DNA from: Selaginella moellendorffii
Lineage: Eukaryota; Streptophyta; Lycopodiopsida; Selaginellales; Selaginellaceae
Length of the DNA stretch: 64,000 nt
Direction of reading: 5' to 3'
Assembly (NCBI RefSeq): GCF_000143415.4
Contig: NW_003314270.1
Coordinates: 1,419,048 to 1,483,047 of the forward strand
Numbering within the stretch: position 1 is the stretch's first letter; every line of letters starts with the position of its first letter. A program made the position numbers and the translations under genes. The notes under the pieces are model-generated. The model searched no databases and had not been told where the DNA came from. It saw only the letters and a list, made by a program, of their open reading frames with translations. Shown here piece after piece: positions 22,257 to 33,207 of the stretch.

Positions 22257-24795
22257 CTATGGTACCTCGAACAGGAGCTCGCTTTTGTTGGCTGAGATCC
22301 GGCTATACCCAAATTCAGAGACTCGAACCATGCTCCATGAACTCCACTGAAGCAGCATATAGTTTCGAAGTTATGAACTATTGAAAACTTACGTTCGCTG
22401 GGAAGAGATCGAGGCTGAATCCAGCCATGCCAACCACGGCGTGAATTGGAGCTGATCCATTACTGACGTAAACATCGACCCCAGTATCATCTTTGGCTGG
22501 GACCTGGACGCAGCGGCTTTGATTCACAGCACAGGTGCGCTCGTAGTTGTGAACATGTCCCCACAATGCCAAATCAACCTAGAGAGAAGAATTGAAAAGC
22601 TTGCCAGACATCTATATATATTATATTTACCTTGCTACTCACTAGAAGAGGCTCTACAGCTTCTACAAAATCAGGATCGATTGCGGGTAAAATTTTGGAG
22701 AGAAGCCCGCCTTGCGTAGAGTACATTGGGCGATGCCTAATAATATGAAAATAATTAGAAATAATTTAGAAATAAATGGTGAGTTATGTACCCGACAAAT
22801 ACCAGCCATGGTGTGTGAGTTCTGTTTACAGAAGCAAGATTGTGTTCCATCCAAGAATACTATAGGAATGATACTATACCTAACTTAAAGCAAAACGGAA
22901 TTTTCTTTTACCTGTTCACTGTTTGGAGTCCAGTCGTGCTCCGTGGAGATTACTGTGAGATGCACGGGACCAAGTTCTATAGAGTACCATGGTTTGTCGA
23001 TGCCTTGGGCAGGCATCGGGAAGTAAGATCGATATGGAACTCCACACTCGCCTCCCGAGTCTGTGGAGTTGTATTTGGATCCTGAGCCAGGATGATCCCT
23101 GGGCGATCATAGTAAATCAAGAACTTGGAGCAAATGATATAGATTTCGGTACCTCTCGTGGTTTCCAATGGCCGTCATGTAAGGGATCCTGGAAGCCACA
23201 GGCTCAATCATCTCAAGGAAGTGATCCCATTCCGCGAGAAAGCCAGTGGCATAACTTATATCGCCTATGTGGAATATGGTGTCCACAGTCTGGTTGGCAA
23301 GAGAATCTATCACTTGTAACGCTCCAGGCTGCAATATATACTTGCTAAGGTAGAATTTTCAAGAAGTCTATATTACTTGTATGTAGTGTTCTAAGCTGTT
23401 GTCTCGTTCAGCCTTCCCCATGTCTCCAAAAACAATGAAGCTTGCACTGTTTGATCCATCCCCTGGAGGAGTGGTAAAATTCTTGAGTTTGCTCCAGCCA
23501 ACTTTCTCACTATGGATTTAACCAAACGTAGGCTAATGTTGCTGAAACCCACATAGTTTTCTTACCTTCCATATCTGTAAGAAAAACTCTTGCCAGGAGA
23601 AAGACTTGTCATTGTTGCATGATGCATATATCCAGGAGTGTGCCATCCAAAATCTGTAGCTGGCGAACCTAAAAGAATTACCCAAAATAAAGTTAAAAAA
23701 AAAAAATGTTAACTTTTACCACACATATCTTCTTTTTGGAAAGTTGTGATTTCGCTTGTGGAGCTCCGACCATCATACTCGACGTTCTGAGTGGCATTAT
23801 CGTTGCTGATCCAAGTTACCACCATCTTGAGTTAAAGAAATTAGTAGAGTAAAGTTGTGAAAAGATTTAAAAGCTTACAGAGGTGCCAGAAGAGTCCTTG
23901 AGAGACAAATGCCCGTATAAAGGGGCCCCAGGCCTCGCAAACGAAAGCGGTGGGGCGATCTTGAGAATGCAGGGAGTTACAAGCCCGCCGCCAAAGAACA
24001 CAAAGGTGACGGCGGTTCTTATGTTGACAAGACGGAAAGCAAGTGATCCAGAGCAAGTCCTCACGCTACATGAATCAGTGACACACGTCTTGTTGGAGCA
24101 GTTAATGTAGCCAGGATCATCGCTGAGGAACTTGAACTGGAAGAAATCAAAATCGATCAAGAGCCAAGTTAAGATCAAGATCATTAGAGCTATCTTTCTT
24201 GCTTTTGTAGAACAACCTTGAGGGGATAGTCGCAAAGCAAAGGCAGGCTGGAAAAGTCTCCTGTCTGCAGATAAAGTGCTTTGTTTGCAAGGCAGTCAGA
24301 GTAGCTGTAGAACGAAAACGACCGATGTGAAGTGCGGGTTTTCGGAGCTTCCGCATTGAAGAATCACCAGATATCAAATGGAGCAAGCAGACAAACTAAT
24401 ATGGAGCAAGAGGGAATAAGGGAGAAAGAAGAATGGACAGAAGAAAATGGAAGAGAAAGATGGTTATTCGGAAAATTGGGAGCTTACTTGTGAGTTGCTT
24501 CCGAGAACACTCCAATCCAATCTCTGGAACTCGGCCGAAGAACACCACTCACGGTCGTCACCACTGTCTGGACACTGGCGAGAGGGCCTGCGGTGTCAAG
24601 CATCAAGTTGAGGTATGGATTTGGATCCCGGCATTCCAGCAATGCCCGCCTTGTGATGGAACCAAAAGAAGACCTCCCCGAGACCCTCAAATTCGCACCG
24701 GTAGCATCACCAGCTCCAGCACAAGCACCAGCTTGTAAAATTGCGAGCAGAACCAGTTCCAGGATAATCACCCGCGGAACTGGAATTCCAGCCAT
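22257..24795 (-). CDS. Purple acid phosphatase (long plant type, nucleotide phosphodiesterase-like)
   Basis: About ten exons on the minus strand. Start MAGIPVPRVIILELVLLAIL is a signal peptide. An N-terminal fibronectin-like region follows (RDWIGVFSEA, then DYPLKFKFLSDDPGYINCSN, then VVTWISNDNA, GWHTPGYMHHATM and SYRYGS). The binuclear metal site of the metallophosphatase domain is visible: FGDMGKA, HIGDISYATG, AIGNHERD, the HRP region and WGHVHNYERTC. The C-terminus ends EFGYSRISANKSELLFE. Plant proteins of this class are secreted or wall-bound Fe-Zn/Mn phosphatases used in phosphate recycling. The stop at 22257 follows a possible donor site, so the last exon could lie slightly further on. 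It is divergent from the pectin acetylesterase gene (419 bp between starts). Confidence 0.88.
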
Positions 24796-25214
24796 TTGCA
24801 AAGGTCTCTGCTCAAGCCATTCGTGACTAAAATTGTGCGTAACAGCCGAGGTGTCTGGGCTGGCCGGAAAGAACGATGAGACGTGGTGCCACACAACCTC
24901 TCGAGGATATGCCCAAAAGAAGCTTCCACTCTCCCCATGGCTTTCAAAACGCTAAAGTCTAAAATCTTCAAAGAATTTTTTTTACACAGACGGGTCATAC
25001 AACCCAACAAGTTAACAAATAATTAAATAAAAGTATTCCATCAAGTGTTTGAGCCAAACTACCTCTTCCCTTAAAGGACGGATTTAGGGCAAGTATAATT
25101 GACACATGATTCACACTATAATGCATGAGAACCATGATTTAACTACACAGGTAGCGCGTGACATGACGAGGGTATACAAGCGCACTTCCCTCTTGGTTTC
25201 TCTCGGCTTTGGCC
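24796..25214. other. Divergent promoter region (phosphatase / pectin acetylesterase)
   Basis: 419 bp between two divergent start codons. It is AT-rich in the middle (24975-25050). No clear TATA box or conserved element was picked out by eye. The minus-strand frame stays partly open upstream of the phosphatase start. Confidence 0.45.
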
Positions 25215-26849
25215 ATGACTTTGTTGTGGATGATGGTTTCTCTTTTCTCGTTCGCCCCGGCACTTTCGGTTCCTTCTCTGGATGCGAATCCCCTCGACGA
25301 GGACACGGCTCAGCATGTCCAGATAACGTATCTTGGAAACATGGCGCAGTCGTCTGGAGCTGGTAATTATACATGTTCCCGATTCTTGGTTGAAACTACT
25401 TTCAAGATGCCTTGCAGTGTGCTTAGATGGGAGCGTTCCTGCTTACCATCTCCAGCAAGGAGATCCAAGCTCGTGGCACATTTCATTCGAGGTACAAGAA
25501 GAGAACAAACTGTGAACTGTATGAGAAATGCAGGGTGGCGGATGGTGCCAATCGCTGGAAGCTTGCGCTAACCGAGCCCAGAGCTTCTTTGGAAGCTCCA
25601 AGTACATGAAGCCCTTTGTAAAGTTTGATGGCCTGCTTAGCAGCTCGGTCCAAGTGAATCCCGAATTTTTCAACTGGACTCATGTTCTAGTGAGGTACTG
25701 CGACGGGGCATCCTTTAGCGCCAATGTTAGCGACACACTCGCAGTTCCTTCTGGAAAGGTGTTCCTCAAGTGGCATTTATGTTAATCCCACCATCTTTTT
25801 CTCTTCCTCGAGCACGCAGGTTTTGTATTTTAGAGGGAAGAGGATCTTCGAGGCTGTGATTGAGGAACTCAAATTATATAGAGGGTTGAGCGACGCTAAC
25901 CAGGTATTTATACATAAGTTCAGATTCTCACAATCTGCTGATTTCTCGTTGTAAATGTTATCAGGTTCTTCTGTCCGGTTGTTCTGCCGGAGGGCTGGCC
26001 GCGATCCATCGATGCAACGACATGGCAAGCTTTCTTGATCATGGTGTCAAGCTGAAATGCCTGAGTGATGGAGGCTTCTTCGTCAATGCGTGAGTAATCT
26101 ATAAGTTGGATCTTAATGTTATCTTGGAGCTCAAAATGAAAAAAATTATCAGCTCGGACATCCAGGGAAGCAATTCCATATTGAAATTTTACACAAACAT
26201 CGTCAGCTTTCATAAGTTGCACGAGACACTTGACAAATCTTGTGTGTCCGATTCAAGCAACAATGGTACAGAGGTACTAATAGTAGATTTTATTCGGTGT
26301 TTCAGCTGGCACTTGTGTTCTGTGTAGTGTTATTTTCCACAAGTCATGAAAGATTACGTCAAGCCTCCGCTCTTCATTCTCAATGCTGCTTACGACTTCT
26401 GGCAAGTACGTAGATCTTCTTTATGCTGTCAAACAAAGTTAACTATTGCAGCTAGAGCATGTCAAGAAGCTGTCGAGAGAGATCTACAAACCTTGCATCA
26501 TGACCAACTCATCATGCCCACCCATTCGAATACTTCAGCAGCTGCGGATGAGTATGATCGATGCGCTTCGAGTTGGATCGCTGTCTAACAGGGAATCCCT
26601 GAGCGTCTTCATAGACTCTTGCTTCACTCACTGCCACACTCGAAGCGATGATCAATGGACCATCCCAAAGATCAAGAGCAAAGCAAGTAGATTATAATCT
26701 CTGGAAGTGCACTAACCAAGTTGATGCTGCTGCAGTCCCCAGCTCAGGCCGTGGGCGATTGGTACTTTCAGAGAAATGGTGAAGCTGGGCAACAAGCCAT
26801 AGATTGCGCCTATCCTTGCAATCCAACTTGCGTATCTATCTTTGATTAG
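25215..26849 (+). CDS. Pectin acetylesterase, copy 1
   Basis: About ten short exons. The first is 25215-25362 (signal peptide [18 protein letters not shown]), the second begins at 25418 and gives [15 protein letters not shown], then [15 protein letters not shown]. The nucleophile motif [17 protein letters not shown] follows, and the His of the triad lies in SCFTHCH. Later landmarks are [17 protein letters not shown] and the ending [12 protein letters not shown]. Conserved Cys pairs match the family (CE13, Notum-like alpha/beta hydrolase). The enzyme removes acetyl groups from pectin in the cell wall. The frame is intact throughout with GT-AG introns. The paralogue at 27078-28706 lies next to it in the same direction with the same intron positions. 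Confidence 0.9.
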
Positions 26850-27077
26850 CAGAATAAATAGATCTTTACGCAATTGAGAAACAATGGATCCCCTGCTAGT
26901 GGAGCTCTGAGTGCATGGCTGTTTCCATCAAACGTGTGGCCCGTGCCTGTGAAAAGCACCGCGAAAAAACAATCCAACATAAGTTACTCCAGTGGACAGA
27001 TCTTTTTAGCGGAGAAAACTGATCACGGGTCATCCTGACACACTTTGTCTCATAATTGAGCAGCTCCCTCATTTCCA

Positions 27078-28706
27078 ATGTTCTTCCAAGTTCTCTCGCT
27101 TCTTGCGTTTCCAGTTATTGTACATGCCGTTCTGGTTCCAATAACTTATCTAGCTGCGTCCAATTCGTCAGGAGCGGGTAGGCCATTTGCGATCTAGATC
27201 CATGTTCTAAATTGTGTGTGACAATGCTATATAGTTTGCCTGGATGGAAGCGTTCCGGCTTATCATCTTCTACCGGGAGCCTCAAACTCATGGCATATTT
27301 CTTTGGAGGTAAAGATCGATTGCTCGATCAAGTTATAGGATGATGATCCATAGCTTTGGTTTCTGGGAAATGCAAGGGTGGAGGATGGTGTGACTCCGTG
27401 GTATCCTGTGCTAACCGCGCCAAAGGTCACTGGGGAAGCTCCATTTACATGCAAAGCCCGACTGGATTCGGAGGCTCGCTCAGCAACGACGCTTCCGTAA
27501 ACCCGAACTTTTTCAACTGGACACAAGTGTTCGTCAGGTACTGCGATGGAGCTTCTTTCACTGCTGATGTCGAGGAGCCCCTCGTTTCATCCTCCGGCCA
27601 GGTAAGAAACGCGGCAAAAAGCTGTGAGATCAATCGCGATATCGATCATTTATTTGTTCTTCCTGGAGTCCTCCAGGTTTTGTACTTTCGAGGGAAGAGG
27701 ATTCTCAGAGCAGTCATTGATGACTTGAGAAGCAAAGGATTGAGCAACGCGACACAGGTTTGTCGAAAAGAAAGGCTACTCTAGAACTTACCTCTCGAAT
27801 TTTTGATCAGGTTCTTCTATCGGGCTGCTCGGCTGGAGGGCTTTCGACTATACTCCATTGCAACGATGTCCAGAGCCTCCTCGATCCAGGCGTGACACTG
27901 AAATGCTTGAGTGATGCTGGGTTCTTCATAAACACGTAAGAACTTGCAAAGAATTTTTTAGACCGTTTAGAAATCTGGCTGGAGTACAGTTCCGATCCTG
28001 GTGGTCACTACCTCATGTCAAAGCTTTACAAGGACGTGGTCAGCTTACACAAGCTCGAAAACACGCTGGATCAATCCTGCATTGGTGACTCAAACGGTGA
28101 TGCTACGAAGGTACTCTCGAAAAGAAGCGCTTTCTTTTGCTTGATTTGTTCTTTGTTTTTGCCAGTGTTTCTTTCCTGAGATCATGAAAGCTTACGTCAA
28201 ACCACCATTGTTCTTGTTGAATGCTGCTTACGATTCCTGGCAAGTAAGCGCTCGTCTTCGTAGTTTACAAACTCAGAATTTCGTGCTTTTGATAATTTAC
28301 ACAGCTCGAGCACGGCCTTAATCTCTCGAGGGACTCATACAACTCTTGCATCAGCTACTCGTCATGCCCACCAGTTGAACTCCTCCAAGGATTTCGAGCA
28401 AGCATGCTAGATGCTCTTTCAGGTGGATGGAGCTCGCTGGCTCTTTACATCAACGCATGCTTCACGCACTGCCAAGCAACCTGGGATGCGACTTGGAACA
28501 TCCCCAAAATCAATGGCAAGGCAAGTCTCCCCTGTCGCGTGACAAGATCTCCTCGAGTTTGGAGTTTACTGATGAGATCGACTTCCGAGTTTTTGCAGTC
28601 TCCAGCGCAAAGTGTTGGCGACTGGTACTTCGAGAGGACTGCCCAGCCGGAACAAGCTATTGATTGTGCGTATCCCTGTAATCCAACTTGCATCCAGCAA
28701 GCTTAA
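27078..28706 (+). CDS. Pectin acetylesterase, copy 2 (tandem paralogue)
   Basis: First exon 27078-27177 codes a short signal peptide ([20 protein letters not shown]); the second starts at 27235 with [63 protein letters not shown] and ACFTHCQ match copy 1 and the CE13 family, including nucleophile Ser and His. It ends [16 protein letters not shown]. Intron positions correspond to copy 1 one by one, so the pair arose by tandem duplication. Amino-acid divergence between copies is considerable, so the duplication is not recent. It lacks the longer N-terminal segment of copy 1. Convergent with the PPR gene, 29 bp apart. Confidence 0.9.
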
Positions 28707-28735
28707 CCAAGGTGGTCGTGAAAGATCTTGTCCGA

Positions 28736-30673
28736 TCATCTGCTAGATGCGTAGATGTTGGAGAGCAAAACGTGAGAGGCCGAGCCGCCGAAGTCTAGTT
28801 TGGAAGAACCGAGGAGCTTAGCAACAGCAGACTTTGCACTGGGAGATATAGACCTGCGGTGGAACTGGCCGCTACCGAGCAACACGGTCCACGCGACGCT
28901 ATCGGGCACGAATGGCATTGTGTCGATCAGCTCCTGGGCATCTTTCGCCTGTCCCGACCTCGCGAGAAGATCCACCATGGAGCAGTAGTGCTGCATCGTT
29001 CGCTCCAGTTTGTAATCAAGCTCCAAGCTGACAAACAGTCTCCGTCCCTCTCGGAAGAACGATCCGGCGTGGCTGTGCGCGCAGGCAACGAGAACGCACA
29101 AGACCGAGACGTCTGTGGGAGTGAGACCCTCCAAGAGCATCGCCCGGAAGAGATCTAGAAGGTCTTGGCAGTGGCCGAGCCGACAGTAGCCAGCAGCGAG
29201 GGTGTTCCAGGTAACAACATCTCGCGCCAGTACCCGATCAAACAGCTCTTTGGCCTCCACCAGCTTGTCATTTTGAGCGTAGGCCCCGATGATGGTCGAC
29301 CACGATGTCGTGTTACGCTCCGGCATGGAATCAAACGCGAACTTTGCCGCTTCCAGCTCACGGTTTCGAGCGTAAGCTTGAACCATGGCGCTCCAAGTTA
29401 CCACGGTTCGTTGAGGCATCCCGTGATCGAACAAGCTCTTCGCTGATGCGAGTTCGTTGTTCTCGGCGTAGGCCTGTAGCATTGTGTTCCAGATAACGTC
29501 GTCCCGTTCGTCCCGAGGAACGGAGTCGAAGAGATGCTTCGCAGCCTCAAGATGCCCGGAGTGGGAATATGCAGCCACCATTGAGGTGATTGCCACTAAA
29601 TTCCACTCGGGCATTCTCTCATAAAATGACTTGGCATTGTCAATGCTGCAAAGTTCCGCATAGACTTTGAGCATGGCAGTCCAGGCCACTAGATTCCTTT
29701 CGTGCATTTCATCAAAGAGAGCCTTGGCTTTGTCAATTTGCCACGCTTCGGCATATGCCACGACCATGACAGTCCAGGACACAATATTCCTACAGGGCAT
29801 AGTATCAAAGAGATTCCGGGCATCCTCAAGGCATCCGTGCTGTAAGTACGCTTGTAACATAGCGGTCACCACAACCACATTGGGAGACTCCAGGCGATGG
29901 AAGATTCTCTTGGCCATATCAAGATGCCCAAAATGAGCATATGCCGAGATAATCGTACTCTGCGAAAAATTGTTCTTTACAGGCGTTGCATCGTACAAGC
30001 TCTTGGCCTCCTCAAGATACCCGCACTGCGCAAAAGCTTGCATCATGACCGTCCATGCCACCTCGCTCTTAACTGGAATTAGGTCAAAAAGTTCTTTAGC
30101 TTGCTCAAGATGCCCATTTGCGGCATATGCCGAGAGCATGGCGCTCCACGTCACGGCATTCTTGACGGGCATCTGGCGGAAGCAATGCTCCGCTTTGCCG
30201 ACATTGCCGCTCCGCCCATACGCCGCCAGCATCGTCGTCCACGACACAACGTTTCGATCGGCCATTCTATCGAAGAGCTCCTCCGCCTCGTCCAGATGCC
30301 CATTCTCGGCAAGAACCTGGACCATGATCGTGTGCGTGACGACGTTGGGTTGCGGGACGCGATCGAACAGCCGCCTGGCGTGATCGACGAGACCGTTCTG
30401 GGCGTACACCGAGATCATGAAATTCCAGGAGAAGACATTTGGATCGATGAGCTGCGCGAACACATCGGCCGCGTCGCTCGCGCTGCCGCATTTGCCGTAG
30501 GCCTGGATCAAGAGATTGGCAAGGTATCTGTCCTGCGATGCGAGAACTCGCGCGTGGAGCTGCCGCGTCGAGGAAAGATCGCCCGCACTGGCGCAGGATT
30601 GGATGAGGCACGCTAGCTGAGATCGAGACAGGAATCTCTCCTCCTGGCTTAGGGCTTGAGGAAGAAGAAGCAT
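28736..30673 (-). CDS. Pentatricopeptide repeat protein, S-type repeats with short E region
   Basis: Intronless, 645 residues. About 14-15 tandem 31-residue S-type PPR units, for example NVVSWTTMLAAYGRSG, NAVTWSAMLSAYAANG and NIVSWTVMVVAYAEAW, are followed by one longer unit and an E1-like region ending HVLLSNIYASSR. The E+ and DYW deaminase domains are missing. PPR proteins bind organelle RNA base by base; the run of SS-type units with an E1 end is typical of lycophyte organelle RNA-editing factors that would recruit a separate DYW protein. The N-terminus (MLLLPQALSQEERF) is a weak targeting signal. Divergent from THO7 with 39 bp between starts. Confidence 0.9.
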   Translation of the reverse strand: MLLLPQALSQEERFLSRSQLACLIQSCASAGDLSSTRQLHARVLASQDRYLANLLIQAYGKCGSASDAADVFAQLIDPNVFSWNFMISVYAQNGLVDHARRLFDRVPQPNVVTHTIMVQVLAENGHLDEAEELFDRMADRNVVSWTTMLAAYGRSGNVGKAEHCFRQMPVKNAVTWSAMLSAYAANGHLEQAKELFDLIPVKSEVAWTVMMQAFAQCGYLEEAKSLYDATPVKNNFSQSTIISAYAHFGHLDMAKRIFHRLESPNVVVVTAMLQAYLQHGCLEDARNLFDTMPCRNIVSWTVMVVAYAEAWQIDKAKALFDEMHERNLVAWTAMLKVYAELCSIDNAKSFYERMPEWNLVAITSMVAAYSHSGHLEAAKHLFDSVPRDERDDVIWNTMLQAYAENNELASAKSLFDHGMPQRTVVTWSAMVQAYARNRELEAAKFAFDSMPERNTTSWSTIIGAYAQNDKLVEAKELFDRVLARDVVTWNTLAAGYCRLGHCQDLLDLFRAMLLEGLTPTDVSVLCVLVACAHSHAGSFFREGRRLFVSLELDYKLERTMQHYCSMVDLLARSGQAKDAQELIDTMPFVPDSVAWTVLLGSGQFHRRSISPSAKSAVAKLLGSSKLDFGGSASHVLLSNIYASSR

Positions 30674-30712
30674 GAACCCTAATATGGGTTTCTAGGAGAG
30701 CGCGAAAGCGCT
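30674..30712. promoter_or_regulatory. 39-bp divergent start-to-start spacer (PPR / THO7)
   Basis: The PPR ATG (minus, ends at 30673) and the THO7 ATG (plus, 30713) are 39 bp apart. Transcription start sites must lie within the spacer or inside the opposing gene. A shared promoter is inferred from spacing. The spacer contains AACCCTAA, a motif common near plant translation-related gene starts (telo-box-like). Confidence 0.5.
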
Positions 30713-31762
30713 ATGGCGACAGAGCCGGCAGGCAAGTAGCTCCCATCCTTCTTCTTTATCATCGTAGCTAGGCGCTACTGGAATCTCTCGCTAGATCTCT
30801 CGCATTCTTCGCTCACGGGTGATCTTCTCACAGGAGCTAGGACGGGGACGAAGGTGAAGAAGGTAGCTGGGAAGCGCGAAGAAGTGACCGGGCATTTCGC
30901 GTTTGGGCCTGCCGAGGACGATGCGATCATCCGGCAGCGGCTGCTCACTCGGACCACCACGACCCGGGGCGAGCCGCCACTCAAGAAGTTGCTCAAGAAG
31001 TTCGTCGCTTTCGTGGCCGAGGTGGATAAGAGCTCCGACAATGTGGTGGAGTGCGAGAAGCTCTACAAATCCTTGCTGCAGGAGCTCAGCACTTTCGAGC
31101 TCCCGCTGCTCAAGACGAGGGCCGTGATCGATGCCAACAAGCGCGAGCAGCAGAGTTTCAAGGATTTGCAGCAGCAGCTCGACCAGCAAACCATCCAGGT
31201 ATTCGATCGAGTTCGTGTTTTCTTTTGTTCTCCTCGAGCTCACTTTCGCACTGAGGCTGAAAGAACCTTTTTTTTTTTTTCCTTTCTTTCAAAGACTAGG
31301 AATGACATCGAAGATTTGAAGATCCAACTCGAGCAAAGCAAGATCGAGAGGCAGCACAAAGAGGAGTGCGAAGCCATTCGTCGGCTGATAGCCGCTCAAC
31401 CTCCGCGATCAGAGACCCAGAACGTGATCACCGAGCTCGAGAAAGAGATCGCGACGCTCGAGGCCGAGAACATGACCGCCACTCGGACACTGGAGCTCCG
31501 GAAGAAACAATTCGCCCTCTTGCTACACGCCGTAAGCTCCATTACATCCATCCATCCTTTCATTTTTTTTTTGTCGCGATTAAACCTCCTAGTTGTTCTA
31601 ACTTGGCCTTGTGTTTCACTCCAGGTTGATTCGCTACAGACCACGCTCGAGGACGAGCAGCAGAGCAGCGCGATCGAGCAGGACACGAGCGGCAGCGGCG
31701 CTTTTGTCTCGATGGAAGCTCCAGTGGCGGCTGCCGAGCCCATGGCCGTGGATCCTGTGTGA
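30713..31762 (+). CDS. THO7: THO complex subunit 7
   Basis: Four exons (30713-30731, 30834-31198, 31295-31531, 31625-31762). The first intron begins GCAAGT, a GC-AG intron; using it joins MATEPAG to ARTGTKVKK and the family start. THO7 is a core subunit of the THO/TREX complex that packages nascent mRNA for export and supports small-RNA production. Matches to plant THO7 are strong: [69 protein letters not shown], and [15 protein letters not shown]. The long central part is coiled coil. The Thr/Asp-poor acidic tail [17 protein letters not shown] is lineage-variable. THO5 lies 11 kb downstream on the same strand. Confidence 0.93.
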
Positions 31763-31887
31763 GCAGCGCCGACAATCAAACCAGACAGGCAAACATTCTT
31801 TTCTTTTGCTCCTTGTTTCCAGTTAACTCGCGAACAAACCGAGAATCGAATGTCTCAAGCTTCGCTGACAAACTAAAATCCAATCAA

Positions 31888-33207
31888 TCAGTACGGTGGA
31901 GGTGGCGGTAATTCGTAGTGGTATGAAGGTGGCGGCGGTGATTCGTAGTGGTACTCGGGTGGCGGCGGCGGCGGCGGCGGCGGCGGTGACGGTGGCGGCG
32001 GTGATGGTGGCGGCGGCGATGGAGGCGGCGGTGGTAGCACGGGCGGCGCCATTACCAGCGGCTCTGGTTGGCAGCTCGTCGGCTGCGAGAGGAAGTCCGC
32101 ACATTGGTCGTGGGGTCTCTGGTTGGGCTGGTACGGAATACAGTTCCGGTCCGTGTCCACGATCGTCCCGTTGGACGCGGGCAGCGCGAGGCACTGGTGG
32201 GCGATGTCCGTGAGGAAGTTATCCTCGAGCGTGAGGTTCTGGAGCTTGGGCAGCTCGCAGATCCCCTCGGGCAGCGGCCCCGAGAGGAGATTCCCCGCGA
32301 GGTTGAGCTGCTCGAGCGATTTCATGGCGGCGATGGCGTCCGGGACGTAGCCGCCGAGCTGGTTGCCGCTGAGGTCGAGCACGGTGACCTGCGTGAGGTT
32401 GGCGATGGAGTCGGGGATGCAGCCCGTGAGCATGTTGCCCAGGAGGATGATCTCCTCCACGCTGCCGTTGAGCGCGCCGATGGAGCTCGGGATCTCGCCC
32501 TGGATCATGTTGTTGGCGAGGACGAGCACCGAGGCGGTGGAGTTTGCGAGCGTGGCCGGGGCGGCGCACTGGAAATCGTTGTCGTTGACGAAGATGGCGT
32601 CGAGGCCGCGATCGAAGAGGCGGGAAGGGATGGCGCCCCGGAAGCGGTTGAAGCGCACGTCCAGGTAGCGGAGGCTGGGGAGGTCGAGCGTGACGTTGGG
32701 GAAGGGGCCGGAGAAGCGATTGTTGGAGAGGTCGAGCTCGTAGAGGTGGGCGAGCTTGCAGAAGGAGGGCGGGACGGTGCCCCAGAAGAAATTGGTGTTG
32801 ATGTGGAAGAGGACGAGGTAGGAGAGGAGGCCCAGCTCGTCGACGAGCTTGCCGCTGAGGTAGGCGTGGTTGAGATCGATGCCGGTGACCACCCTCTCGC
32901 AGGAATCGTCCGGGGCGGCCGAGCAGAAGACGCCCTTGTAGCTGCAAACCTCGTCGCCGATCCACGTCGCGGTGATGTTGAGTGGATCCTTGGTGATTGC
33001 CGCCTTCCACGCCTGGAGCGCCGTGTAGGCGTCCCACAGGCTCCGGATCGATGCCTCGGACGCGCCCTCGAGCCGGCGCTGGCGCTGGAACCTCATGTGC
33101 GTGTGTGAATGCGCTGCGGCAGCATTGATCCTGCTGCTCGATGCCTGCTGGATCGCCGCAGCGATTATCAGCGAGAGAGAGAGGAGGAATCTGGAAATCC
33201 CGCGCAT
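31888..33207 (-). CDS. Leucine-rich repeat extensin (LRX)
   Basis: Intronless, 439 residues from the ATG at 33207, chosen because MRGISRFLLSLSLIIAAA is a signal peptide; an upstream in-frame extension lacks one. After an N-terminal cap with DEVCSYKGVFC, about ten LRRs run from VVTGIDLNHAYLSGKL to LENFLT-like units (VLDLSGNQLGGYVPD is typical). A Cys hinge precedes a short Pro-rich extensin tail of SPPPP units with YHYESPPPP at the end. LRX proteins bind RALF peptides and anchor in pectin/cell wall, linking wall state to signalling. The extensin part is shorter than in most angiosperm LRXs. Convergent with THO7. Confidence 0.92.
   Translation of the reverse strand: MRGISRFLLSLSLIIAAAIQQASSSRINAAAAHSHTHMRFQRQRRLEGASEASIRSLWDAYTALQAWKAAITKDPLNITATWIGDEVCSYKGVFCSAAPDDSCERVVTGIDLNHAYLSGKLVDELGLLSYLVLFHINTNFFWGTVPPSFCKLAHLYELDLSNNRFSGPFPNVTLDLPSLRYLDVRFNRFRGAIPSRLFDRGLDAIFVNDNDFQCAAPATLANSTASVLVLANNMIQGEIPSSIGALNGSVEEIILLGNMLTGCIPDSIANLTQVTVLDLSGNQLGGYVPDAIAAMKSLEQLNLAGNLLSGPLPEGICELPKLQNLTLEDNFLTDIAHQCLALPASNGTIVDTDRNCIPYQPNQRPHDQCADFLSQPTSCQPEPLVMAPPVLPPPPPSPPPPSPPPPSPPPPPPPPPPEYHYESPPPPSYHYELPPPPPY

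Noticed and set aside
32068-33108. Long plus-strand open frame opposite the LRX gene
   Set aside because: It is the antisense of the GC-rich LRR coding sequence; the repetitive Glu/Val composition is a shadow.
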